Assembly (NCBI GenBank): GCA_933228895.1
Contig: OW121848.1
Coordinates: forward strand, 135,674,615 to 135,738,614
Direction: 5' to 3'
Source: Platycnemis pennipes
Lineage: Eukaryota > Arthropoda > Insecta > Odonata > Platycnemididae
Length of the DNA: 64,000 nucleotides
Position numbers and translations under genes: made by a program. This document shows positions 45,836 through 56,178 of the stretch, one piece after another (the first letter of the stretch is position 1; the number at the start of each line of letters is the position of its first letter). Below the pieces are notes generated by a model. It ran no database searches, had not been told where the DNA came from, and worked only from the letters and a program-made list of their open reading frames with translations.

Positions 45836-48800
45836 TCATTTAGTAGAAATGATTTTTTGGTACTGTAGCGGATTAGGTTATTTCGTAGGTACAGCTGTCA
45901 TTCCTTAACTTTGTGAGCATTTATCAGTTTCACGTTAGAGGCTGAACGAGTCTGTAGCAATCCTGAGGCTACTTTTAAAGTGGCCCAGGAGATTGACAAA
46001 AGGGCAACTACATTTTTTTCCGAGAGCAAAAATTTACTTCTCCTGGCGGTTGGGGGAACAATTAACGTTACATCAAGGGAATTGTTAAGATTGTCTCCTG
46101 GGTGTAGATGCATCTGACATTGTGCCGAAAAAAAAACGGTAGAAACATAATTATAAATTTTACTTTTTGGATTGTTTGCTATCCTTTGAGGGAGCATGTA
46201 TTGGGAACATTTATATGGAATTTTAAACAACCTTTAACGTCAGTGTTTTATTTGATATCTACTATGGTATGACTCAGAGTCAAACCTTGTAAGTTTATGT
46301 TTACGTTGTAACTGTATCCAGAACGAAGTGTTTTAATTGACAGAAATACTTAACGGTAATAATGACAAGTTCAAGTCCAGAGATATAAAGAAAAATTATT
46401 CTTTACAAAAAAGGCTTTATTAATTGTTACCGTATGCTCCGAAAACTGTTTGTTTTCACTTAAATAACTACATTTTCCATTGTAGTCGTCTTAATTTATT
46501 TGTGCTTGCTATTTTATAAAAGTTTTGAGTGAAAATGTTTTACAGATTAGCCTTATCTTAATTGAATATTTATGGAATCAAAATTCCAACGAAGAGAAAA
46601 ATGCTATTATTATGGAAGCAGTGAGAATTCACAGTATTTTAGAAATATGTTAAGATTATTTTTCAACAAGAAAATTCCATATAATTTTCAAAGTTATATG
46701 CTCTTCTGATTATTCTCAGCGAATATAAAACGTGACAATTTATTGTAGTGGAGATTCATCTACTTTCATTTCTGATATAGAAGAAAGAATTATTTTTGGC
46801 TCATGAGAATACATAGTAACACAGTAGCTCGGTATCAACCGCTTTAAAATGCTCAACAACGCCGTAGACTTAGAATGTCTTCTGGAACCTTCTGCCTGAA
46901 CGTATTTCTTCCAGGTCACTTCCAACCACCTTTGGCTTCAGTGAGCTAATATCTTATGATTAAAATAGCCATTGGTCGATAATGCGATACTCTATCGCAG
47001 GTCTAATCGATCCGGTGACAAACTGCGCAATAGTTCTGAAAAGATTTGACGTTGATTTCAAGGGAAGTAGCTAGTAATTAGAGTATTTTTTTTCTCAGTT
47101 TTTCACGGTTTATCTACTGAAGAGTTAATAGTAATAATAATAAGACGTTCATATTGATGTACTGACGTGAACTAGCTTGACCGAAAATAGAAATTTGGAC
47201 AAGAATAAAAGAGAGAGAGTGAATATGGGACACGATCACCTCTTCCAGTATTAGCGTAAATAAGGCAGTTCCGAGGGTGAACGCTGCCCATATGCAAAGT
47301 TATACATGTCGCCCCACTTAAAGGAAATATGTAGATATTGCAAGGCTAAAAATGTTTATAGCATTTATGTAATTAGTACTTTTTAATAATGAATATTAAT
47401 ATATATTGAATATAGAATAAATATGTTTTATGTTTTATTGTTACAAACAATGAGAATATGTATTTATTATACAACACTTAGAAAGTACGACATTTTGATT
47501 TATTATTTATGGTCTTTGAAATGATCTTCGTATTTATAACAGACCAACTTTAAGATATCGACGCATCACCGTCCTTTGGAAATGACATTTAGATTATTTC
47601 AATAAATTTAACGCATGTTAAGTATGCTAAGTGGTAATTAATAGCGTGGAATTACTGAAATTAGGCATTGAAATGATATTCCCGCTTTCTGTGTTAACTT
47701 GTAGATTGTAACTTTGTTGATAGTTTACCGATAAAGCTGGAAACTATTCAAAACCGTCTATATATAAAATATGTCGGAATGTAGAATATGAAGCCCGTTT
47801 GTAATGCTCACATTGCACCCGTAGTAGGCACGACCCTGAGCGTGAATCTGAATTAGGGAAAGGGGCAGGGAGTTGAAAGAAACGCGACGGTTATGGAAAT
47901 TATGCACCGTGCCTCTCACCCATGACCGCCACATTAGGTGAAACAGTTGCAGCAAAAAAATTCGACTGTTTTTTTTTGGACTTGGCGAAGGGCGAAATTC
48001 CCGCTCTTATAAATGATCCGAGAAGGGACGAATTTCCCCCAGTCGCTGTGACTATGGGCCATTTATTCTCCCAGGTTAAGGTGGAATTTTCCCAGCTTAT
48101 CTTTCCTCATTAACACCTCCTTATGGGGAAATTTATAGTCTGCAGCCCATGGATATTCATGGATTAAGTGGCATGAATCAATATTTTTGAGCCAGAATGC
48201 ATTTGTGTTGAAATCCGCCCAAATCCTCCTAGCTTCTGATATATCCCAAGCATTTGTTTTTTCAACTAACATTGTTTTACCCTAATTCGGATTTTTCTAA
48301 TTGTTGAAGGATGTATCATAAAACATTACATTAACATAGATTTCTTTTACGTATGCTTTTCTTTCTTCCTCCTTAGGAATGTTGCAATTACTTTTGTTTA
48401 CATCTCTGACGACATTTTTTGCTGAACAAATTTTTATAGACAACTTTTCTCTCGTTATCTAAGAGTTTTTTTATGTATTAATTTATAATATCAATAATAC
48501 CTAATTATTAAAATAATTAATAATATTAATTATTTAATCCAATGCAAGCTTTAGTTAAACTTTGTAGCTTAATCTAAAACAAAATCTAATTCTTAAATAA
48601 ATGAAGGTATCGCCATTTTCATTTTCCACTCTATTGTTTCATTTAAAATTAATAAATGTTATTCAGCGATATCATACTCACAATCACATGTCAGTGACAT
48701 TGAATGCCTTAATTTTTCAGTGCGTTTTATATTCTAGCTTTATTTAAAAGCTCTATTTGTTTAACAGTGAATGTCGTCAATGAAAACTATGTGTCATTAT

Positions 48801-50159
48801 AATCTCCAATTTAATGGATCAATTATTTTGACCTTCCTGTGAAGCATATAATATCACGCTTGTGTAATTCGTAGGGTATGAGACCGTAAAACTAAGATGG
48901 CTGCCATTTAATGTCCGGTTTATAAATACAGACTGTTCAGCATTGGCCTCCTCAATTGATTCCACTGCCATTATTTTCGGCTTCTTTCTTCCTCCTCTCG
49001 TCCTTGGTTCTTAGTATTAGGTTTTTTTGCTCCGGTTATTTGAAAAAAATGATCATTATAAAACTGTCCGTAGCTCCTCTAAAAGCCCAAAAAAAATCTA
49101 ATACCATTTGTATTCAAGTCGAGGTCGACATCGCCAATGAATAAAGCGTATCCAACAAATGAACATCTAAAATTTTTGGCTAGATCGGTCGCTTCCGGAC
49201 GCTTTTGATTGGGTTTGTAGAAACAGATAAAAAGGGAAGCTTCCTTCCCTTTTCAGACATAAAGAATTTCATAAATTGGGTTTCAGCACGGATTCCACGG
49301 CTGAAAATACCCTATGATTTTCATCTTGTTCCGCTGGTCATAAAGTCTTGTTCTGTTCGACTATTTCGTACTCGATGCCAAAATTTGTATGATGCTGACG
49401 AAAATATAATGTGCTTTGATACTGTCTGCATTGGAGGCACATGCCTTAATGACACATTTCACCGACTTTCGTCGTCTTGAAAAGCTTGTCAATTTATTGG
49501 TTGGAATGCTTAGAACCTCGAGTCACATAGCCAGAAGAGGTAAATAGAGGATGGGATGAAAATCGGTTTTCATAATGGGTGCGTGTTTATCTAAGCGTTT
49601 AGAAACAGAAGGAATTGTCAACCGTATGAGTTATATGACCCATTGGTAGATTTCAAGACTCTAGTTTCGTCAATTTATTAGGATCTACTCTCCTTCTATC
49701 ATCCTCGAATATGTTAGTATGCTTTTGGCTTGGATTAAGGCATTACTAAAGTCAATTCGACTATTTCCTCGTTAGAGAAGTTTAGATTCCAGAATGAAGA
49801 TACGAAAATGTTCGCACGAGTTCATTGAAATGTTGCCATGCAATTTTCGAAAAATATACGTTTTAGTTATTTAGAATTGGAACATAAATGATACCAGATG
49901 TAAAACAAGAATAAAAGTTGTCAATGTAAAAACATATTTCTTTCTTTCTTTTTACAATGTAGATATCTCACATTTTTATGGGCGACTCACATGTGAAAGC
50001 TTACTTACTTATTAGGAACATCTTCCTTATATTACTTTATGCAGCCAAAACTGGACAGTTTTTTATACTTCATTATGAACATTTTTGTTGAAGATCTTCA
50101 TAGTAACAAAGGGAGGAGGTAAGGCGTAGTTAATATTTCCTTTTTTTCAAACTTCCTCC
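45836..50159. other. long AT-rich unassigned stretch
   Basis: About 4.3 kb of AT-rich sequence; 47100-47700 and 48280-48850 are the most AT-rich. The 110-codon minus frame (45898-46230) and other small ORFs show no domain. No repeat families from this window occur here, which makes it the longest repeat-poor stretch. Confidence 0.4.
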
Positions 50160-50640
50160 GTTTATTCTTCTTCGTCTAATTGAAAGTTTGAGCGCAAGAG
50201 GGAAACGAGATGGAGAGGAAGAGAATCGGGAAGGTGTGGTCCCGTCCGTTTACGAGAGGAACAACTGACGCACGGCATCCGATTAATACTTCGCTTCTTC
50301 GCTCCGCTGTCATTTATTTTTTAACGACCCCGGGAGACGTTACACTCTTTTGTGCGTCCGACCGAGGGGATGTGACGCTCCGAGAGAGAAAGAGGGGAGA
50401 TGGTTTGTGCCGCGGGATAGCGTGAGGAACCGCGGCGATAAAAATCTCGATCGCCCGTCCATCTCCTCTCCCCCTTCCTTGCACTTCCTCTGCGCCGCTC
50501 GTGGATTCGTGGTCGCCCTTCGACCGAGTCATCCCACCCTTCTTCCACCCTTCCCATCGCCCTTCCCCGACACCTTTTAAGTCAGCGGCAGAAGGGCAAT
50601 GTCGCAACCCTGTCCACGCCCTCCTCACACAACCCCTCGC
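50160..50640. repeat. CpG-rich block followed by polypyrimidine block
   Basis: 50190-50440 is CpG-bearing (GACGTTACACTC, GTCCGACCGAGG, CCGCGGCGATAAAAATCTCG); 50450-50580 is C/T-rich. ORFs on both strands are composition-driven. A regulatory role is possible but unsupported. Confidence 0.35.
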
Positions 50641-50901
50641 CCTATCATCTCGGGTTCGAATTCCTTCTAGATGGTGGGCACGTTGAACACAGTCATTAGT
50701 TACGTTCGGCGCCAACGAGCGCGCTTCTCTATGTCTTCATTGCGTGGGGAAAGACGTCCAGACTGAACCTAATTCACTCCTCACGTCGGTGTCCCCCTCG
50801 ATTCCGTCTCATTCCCGTCCTCTTGGCTTTTGAAACCCAGATTCGAAGATATGTCCAATTATGCCACGCATCCTATTACGCGACAGTTTCGTCCACGGTC
50901 G

Positions 50902-50926
50902 CTGATGACTTGATAGCCGTCATCAG
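50902..50926. repeat. hairpin CTGATGAC/GTCATCAG
   Basis: Perfect 8-bp inverted repeat with a 9-nt loop. On the minus strand CTGATGA is followed about 30 nt later by GAAAC (in CGTGGACGAAACTGTCG), superficially hammerhead-like, but no helix II closes directly onto GAAA. Confidence 0.8.
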
Positions 50927-51581
50927 ACCCAGGGTCTAGGTTTTCAATTTCCGATTAGGGCTCTCTCGTGTGTCTTTTATTCCCACACCCTGGTATTTTG
51001 GAGAGTCGAGCTCCCTTTAATCCCAGATAAAATGAAGAGGGTGAAGGGAGTTGATGAAAATGATTTTTTTTCTGGAGTTCCCTCGGCGGTTTCCTTGATT
51101 AACGGAATCAAATTTACTGGCATTATTAGTGATGATATCAGTAAGCGGAAAAGCCCTTTCCACATAATTTTTCCAGGATAACCCTTTTCTAGTAAGATTA
51201 ATCCTTAGACCGATGAATGAGGAGAAAAATTAGATCGTCTAATCATATAATTTAGCATAGTCGTCACTTAATTATGATATAATGAAGTAACTCTCCATCA
51301 TAAACTTGGACGCATAGATCTGTCAAATTTTGTAAAGATGGAATATTATTCGATCTTTATCTGACGTGCCTGTTAAATTTAAGCTGTACGGACAAAATTT
51401 GCCGCATGCATATGAATAGATTGGACTTCCTAAGAATGAACTATAACGTTAATATTTGCGTGAATTAACGGCTGATAAAAATAAGAATAACTTTGTGAAA
51501 TAAATTAAATGTATGTTAATTTTTATTGTAGTAATGAGTAGGAATTGTCGAGTGAGTCCATGACCAGGATATATTGATACA

Positions 51582-51734
51582 ATACATGAAAAACTTAAAG
51601 CACTTTTCCGCAGATTTAATAAACACACTTCGAGTTTCAACCCACAGAGTCATCATCAGGTGCAAGAGTTTATACATCTGTGGAAAAGTGTTCAAAGTTT
51701 TTCATTTATGGATACCTTCAAGCCTGGCTCTGTT
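51582..51734. mobile_element. Penelope-like foldback with 14-nt target-site duplication
   Basis: A 153-bp insertion between perfect 14-nt direct repeats GATATATTGATACA (51568-51581 and 51735-51748). Inverted arms: ATGAAAAACTTAAAGCAC and TTTTCCGCAGA on the left pair with TCTGTGGAAAAGTGTTCAAA and GTTTTTCAT on the right. Between the arms the minus strand carries CTGATGA (51659-51653), stem GACTC/GGGTT and GAAAC, i.e. a hammerhead-like core whose helix III and cleavage site are not convincing. No ORF. Confidence 0.7.
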
Positions 51735-51748
51735 GATATATTGATACA

Positions 51749-52384
51749 TACTGTAGGTACAAATACCGATGGTAAGTGTGCAGAGAAATATTTATGGAAT
51801 ATTATCACTCTGGTATCCAATTTGTTTAAAATACGATTTAGTATGGAATAGTATTTGGACGATTGGGCAGGACAATTGGGCAATCATATCTACTATTTGC
51901 AAGCAGAATAGCGAATATGCACGCTTAAAGTAATTATGTTTCATTTACTTCCTGAAAGTTACGTAGGTTCTGAATCGTCTCCATCAATATATATTTTCAA
52001 CCAGTATTTATGCTGAATTCACTATTGTTTTCGAATTAATTGTAACTTTCATACTGAATAGTATTCGATTAATTATGAGTTATGGTCCTTTGTCTGGGGA
52101 TGTTTCGTAATTACATTGCCAAACCCTCTTACATAAAATAAAGTCGTTAATAAAACACATCAAAGTAAAGCATTTTACGTTTCAAGTATTCCAGTCAAGA
52201 GATGTGGAACGGTGCAATAATTCCGTCCTTTTTATAATGGGTTACTGACTCATGGTGAGCTAGTTCAACTCGTATTGCGGCTTAACTCATATTTTCCAAC
52301 CACCGTATAAGGTATCAGGCATCTCCACCACCCTTGACTACAACCTGACACAACCCTGTTGACCCTGTGAAATCGAATCCTTGA
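51749..52384. other. unassigned AT-rich sequence
   Basis: Nothing recognised. Confidence 0.4.
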
Positions 52385-52690
52385 ACCTCGTCGAATGTCG
52401 ATCGCTCCCTGCCCTCGGATTCCTCTTTTGGACAGGAATAAAAAAAAAGAGTCGCTCCCTCTCCTCCCTCGCCCTGTCGGAACATCACCCATCCCCTTCC
52501 GCTATAACGACATAAAGTTCAATGAAGCCGACCAAAATCCTCTGCGCCCCCACCTGCTCAACCCACTTCTACCGCACCGGCGTTCCCACAACACACTAAA
52601 TCCCCCAACTCCCCCCTCTTCCTCTCCCACTCTGGTCGCCACATCTTACACTCTACTCCTCGCTCTGTGTCAGACCGATCAACTAACGCG
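52385..52690. repeat. polypyrimidine block
   Basis: C/T-rich plus strand (CCCCCAACTCCCCCCTCTTC near 52603). The 100-codon plus frame here is low complexity. Confidence 0.55.
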
Positions 52691-52734
52691 CACATAACAA
52701 TCCATGTGAGAATTGAGTCGAGGTGGAGAGGTTT

Positions 52735-52945
52735 AATAGTTGTAATATCTTCGGCGTTGCTTCCGTGCCTAGAGGTATAATTAAAATTTCCCTAGCTAAG
52801 ATTATACTGCATCTTCAAACCAAAACTAGATCCTATGCCTAAGATAAAAATGACACCCTTTCCCAAAGTGGGATTCGAACCCACAATCCTATGGGTTGTC
52901 AGGTCGGAGAAGCTCCTACCTGATTACCGTGTCAGCAACGTATTT
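52735..52945 (-). mobile_element. SINE-B copy, minus strand, best head
   Basis: Minus strand reads GCTGACACGGTAATCAGGTA (A-box-like), GACCTGACAACCCATAGGAT and a near-perfect T-arm GTGGGTTCGAATCCCAC. Then TTGGGAAAGGGTGTCATTTT, ATCTTAGGCATAGGATCTAG and TTTTGGTTTGAAGATGCAGT. The acceptor stem does not close, so it is a SINE rather than a tRNA gene. It lies directly upstream of the LINE relic. Confidence 0.75.
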
Positions 52946-52976
52946 ATTTATGGTAAACATTTAATGAATAACAAAA

Positions 52977-53846
52977 GCTATTGAAGAGGAAAGCGAAGTG
53001 GAAAAGGATGATGTGGGAGCATCAATATTAAGATCGGAATTCGACACTGCAGTAAGGGACCTTCAGATGAATAAGGCTTCTGGTATTGATGATGTTCCTG
53101 CAGAACTAATTAAAAATGCAGGAGAGAAGACATTAACTCATCTTTACAAAACCATCAGCGACATGTACTCAGCAGGAGAAATTCCAAGGTACTTCGAGAA
53201 AAACATCATCATTCCTATTCCGAATAAGAAGAGAGCGGAGAAATGCGATTGTTTTAGAACTATAAGCCTGACAACACATGTATCGAAGATATTGACAAGG
53301 ATCATCTACAGAAGAATAGAACGAAAAGCAGAGGAGTTCCTGGATGAAGATCTATTCGGATTCAGAAAAAGTAAGGGTACAAGAGAGGCAATATTGACCC
53401 TTAGGCCACTCATAGAGAAGAAAATGGAGAAGAAAAAACCGACGTTCATTGCATTTTTGGACTTAGAGAAGGCTCTTGACAACGTAGATGGGAATTCAAT
53501 GCTTTGACTTCTGAAAGGAATTGAAGTGTCCTACAATGATCGAAGAAGTATCCACAGTTTGTACAAAAACAATGTAGCTGTGATTAAATCTGTACCCAGC
53601 TGTGAAGAAGCAAGAATAAGGAAAGGAGTGAGACAAGGCTGTGTACTGTCTCCAGTAATTTTCAATGTTTACATCGAGAGAACCAACAATGAAATAAAAG
53701 AGAAGTCTTCTGGGGCGAATGTCCATGGAGAAAAAAATAGCATGCTGAGATTTGCTGATGACATAGCACTCACAGAGGAGACAGAGAGGGATCTGAATAA
53801 GATGCTGATAACTATGGAAAGTGCAATGCCAGATATTGGCTGAAAA
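52977..53846 (+). pseudogene. reverse transcriptase domain of the LINE relic
   Basis: The frame opens with AIEEESEVEKDD and continues through LQMNKASGIDDVPAELIKNA (fingers), IIIPIPNKK, FRTISLTTHVSKILTRIIYR, LFGFRKSKGTREAI and FIAFLDLEKALDNVD (catalytic Asp, motif A). After a TGA at 53505-53507 the same frame resumes: LLKGIEVSYNDRRSIHSLYK, RKGVRQGCVLSPVIFNVYIE and LRFADDIALTEET (motif C; the two Asp codons are intact at 53757-53762). The frame is lost at about 53830-53846, where GLKINKK should follow. Catalytic residues persist but the ORF is broken. RT copies RNA at the nicked target in intact elements. Confidence 0.9.
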
Positions 53847-54502
53847 TAAATAAGAAGAATACTAATATACTGGTGTGCAGCAAGAGAGAAGAGGCCAAAA
53901 CCAGTATCAAACTAGGAAAACAAAAACTTGATAAGGTGATTGAGTTCTGTTACCTAGGAAGCCGAATAACCAACGATGGACGAAGCAAGAAAGAAATAAT
54001 AAGTAGAATAGCCCAGGCAAAGAGGTCATTCTATCCAAGGAAGAATCTACTTACAGCTGGAAATACAAGTGTAGAATTAAGGAAACGATTCACCAGGACG
54101 CGCATCTGGAGCATGTTTCTTTACGGCAGTGAGGCATGGACGATGACAACAGCGGAGAAGAAAAGGGTGGAAGCATTCAAAATGTGGTGCTACAGAGGAA
54201 TGATGAAGATAAAATGGATCAACCGAATGACAAACGAAGAAGTCTATAGAAGAGTGGGAGTAAAGAGAAGTCTGATGACAACGCTAAGAAGAAGGGACAA
54301 CTTAATCGGCCATATCTTGAGACACGATGTCCTGATGAAGACTATCGTCGAGGGAATAGTGAACGGAAAGATTGGAAAAGGCAGGCCTCATATGAGATAC
54401 ATGGAACAAGTAATAAAGGAGGTGAAAGAGAAGAATTACGTAAATATGAAGAGATTAGCCGATAGATGAACTCAGTGGAGAGCTGCATCAAACCAATCTG
54501 AG
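53847..54502 (+). pseudogene. C-terminal region of the LINE relic
   Basis: In the +1 shifted frame: NILVCSKREEAKTSIKLGKQ, IEFCYLGSRITNDGRSKKEI, ISRIAQAKRSFYPRKNLLTA, LYGSEAWTMTTAEKKRVEAF, KMWCYRGMMKIKWINRMTNE, RRDNLIGHILRHDVLMKTIV, EGIVNGKIGKGRPHMRYMEQ and KNYVNMKRLADR, then TGA where CGA (Arg) is expected, then TQWRAASNQSED and the true stop. The CGA-to-TGA change is a typical CpG transition. This region is the source of the four short fragments elsewhere in the window. Confidence 0.9.
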
Positions 54503-54537
54503 GATTGATGACTTAGGATGATGATGATGATTTAATG

Positions 54538-54985
54538 CATGTAACTATGGATGGCTTATTTGATGATATATAATGCAAAGAAAGTTTAAACCGATGGAGA
54601 ACGTTTGATCAGCGGCACAATACTGATGATAATTTGGTGTCCATTAACTGAACGTACATTAATGTGTATGAGAAAATTATATCTTGATGTAGCATAACGG
54701 GGAAGGAACTCAAGACAAAATAATGAAACATATTCCCATTGCTCATTTCTGTAATATTTCTCTTAGGTGAGTCCTGGTTCTTGTTCTTGCACGGTTCCAT
54801 CTGTGGTTATGTATGTGCCATGTGTGTGTTCACATAACTAAAGGCACATAAAGATACTTTAACACACACGCACACACTCCGACGTGTGGCGCCCACAGAA
54901 CATAAAGCCTCGCCACCCACCTCGATTTCCTCCCACTTATTTTAATCCGTGGTCCAGATTTACCCAAACAGACCCGACCGAACGG
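54538..54985. other. unassigned sequence
   Basis: No recognised gene or repeat. Confidence 0.35.
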
Positions 54986-54989
54986 CAGA

Positions 54990-55590
54990 ATCCTTTCGTT
55001 ATATATAAAATAAATAAATAACAATAAATCCGCACCCCACCTTCCCACCACCATACCCATTTTTTTCATCCCTCGCCCCTCCTCGTGAACCGATTCTCCC
55101 CCCACTCCTTCTCCTCCTCCACAACACTCTCCCTTCCCTCCCCCCGGCCTGACAGCGTCGCCCTTGGGAGAGGGGCGGCTGAGAGGGGTTCGGAAGATGG
55201 GGGTGGGAAGATAGGGAGGCGGAGGACAGTTAGGGAAGGACCGGAAGAGGGGGGTGTCGGTGTCGGAACTCACCTGAGAGGAGCCCACTTTGGAGGGGGT
55301 GGCAGGAGTTTGGGGCCGATGGGGGCGAGGGAGAAGGGGTGCTAGCGAGGGGCCAGGAGGAATGGATTTGGGAAGGTTTTTTTTACGCTCGGGGGATGTG
55401 GGGAACGGAGAGAGAGAGAGAATTCGCTCGAATGACCGATCAGAAAAATTATCATCGCAGTCACCCAGCTTGCACACTCAAAAACACACGCACCCCTCCA
55501 CCCTTTTTATCCATTCCCACTTTTTTGGGTCGTTTTTTTTGCCCTCTCCTTCCCTACTCCATGCTCCCCCACACAACATCCTCGCATCCC
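54990..55590. repeat. pyrimidine-purine-pyrimidine switching block
   Basis: C/T-rich at about 54990-55150, G-rich at about 55165-55430 (GAGGGGCGGCTGAGAGGGGT; a (GA)n run near 55410-55423), C/T-rich again to 55590. The 215-codon minus frame and plus frames over it are low-complexity artefacts. Confidence 0.6.
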
Positions 55591-55621
55591 CACTGTTAGG
55601 GTTCAATGGTGCTTCCTAGAT

Positions 55622-55760
55622 GGAGAAGGTAGTGAGGTCGTTAACGTGCCGGCCTGACAACCCTATGGTCGCGAGTTCGAATTCCGTTTTTGAAATGCAT
55701 CTTGTGCTCGTATAACGGTAAAGATTAGAATTCTGACCGGCTGGAATATCATGCAAACTT
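55622..55760 (+). mobile_element. SINE-B copy, plus strand
   Basis: GAAGGTAGTGAGGTCGTTAA, CGTGCCGGCCTGACAACCCT, ATGGTCGCGAGTTCGAATTC. A-box-like and B-box-like elements are present; body short and diverged (TTGTGCTCGTATAACGG). Confidence 0.65.
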
Positions 55761-55790
55761 AGCAGTTTGAGCATTGTGAAAAGAACTACG

Positions 55791-55994
55791 GTTGGTGTGG
55801 TGGCTAGAGTACTGACCTCCCATCCCGAGGGCCTGGGTTCGATTCCCGGCAGTGGCGGATTTTTCAGTGGCAAGTAGGCTAATGCCGACGCCGGGTTTCT
55901 CTTCACCCTTCCTCCGTTTCCTTTTCCCATTTACCCACCTATCCTGAATGGCGCAAATGACCTCAGCTTTCGGTCGCTTCCCCTGCATAACTAA
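55791..55994 (+). mobile_element. SINE-A copy with precise internal deletion
   Basis: Perfect-looking head: GTTGGTGTGGTGGCTAGAGT, ACTGACCTCCCATCCCGAGG, GGGTTCGATTCCC and GGCAGTGGCGGATTTTTCAG. After TGGCAAG it jumps directly to TAGGCTAATGCCGACGCC, losing about 120 bp of the central block, then has a normal tail-type-1 end. Pol III promoter elements are intact. Confidence 0.92.
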
Positions 55995-56057
55995 CTGGTT
56001 AAAGAACTAATTTTGTCTCTAGTGCGTGGAAGAATGGCTCAACCTAGCACTTCATTA

Positions 56058-56155
56058 TGGGACAGTATTCCACAGAAAAATCTTTACCAGTGCCGAGATC
56101 CGGAGCCGAGCTCTTAAAATTAGAAGACAGTACTCTTATCCGCCACACCAACCTC
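56058..56155 (-). mobile_element. SINE-A head fragment, minus strand
   Basis: Minus strand reads GAGGTTGGTGTGGCGGATAA, GAGTACTGTCTTCTAA, TCGGCACTGG and AAGATTTTTCTGTGGAATAC. The A box is recognisable; the B box is lost. It ends two bases from a GC palindrome. Confidence 0.65.
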
Positions 56156-56157
56156 AT

Positions 56158-56178
56158 CCCCGGCGCGCCGCGCCGGGG
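56158..56178. repeat. near-perfect GC palindrome
   Basis: Arms CCCCGGCGCG and CGCGCCGGGG with a single central C. Immediately followed by GCGGTTCGAAACC, a B-box-like sequence on the plus strand. Confidence 0.9.

Larger units (their letters stand above)
52967..54529 (+). mobile_element. 5'-truncated RTE-like non-LTR retrotransposon
   Basis: About 1.56 kb holding the C-terminal two thirds of a LINE polyprotein and a 3' tail GGATGATGATGATGA. The endonuclease domain is absent (5' truncation). ATTTAATG lies on both sides (52959-52966 and 54530-54537) as a possible short target-site duplication. Motif order (fingers, FLDLEKALD, RQGCVLSP, FADD, FCYLGSRIT, LYGSEAWT, RRRDNLIGHILRHD) fits RTE-type elements common in arthropods; the clade call is from memory of motif style. 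It carries two TGA codons and a frameshift, so it is not autonomous. Confidence 0.88.

Noticed and set aside
52862..52935. Possible true tRNA gene on the minus strand
   Set aside because: The T arm is perfect, but the acceptor stem does not pair and the sequence continues into a body shared with other SINE-B copies.
54830..55477. 215-codon minus-strand ORF, the longest in the window
   Set aside because: Low-complexity P/S/R/G translation over a polypyrimidine/polypurine block; no domain, no splice or start context.
55801..55860. Possible tRNA gene on the plus strand
   Set aside because: A and B boxes are good, but there is no acceptor pairing and the flank is SINE-A body.
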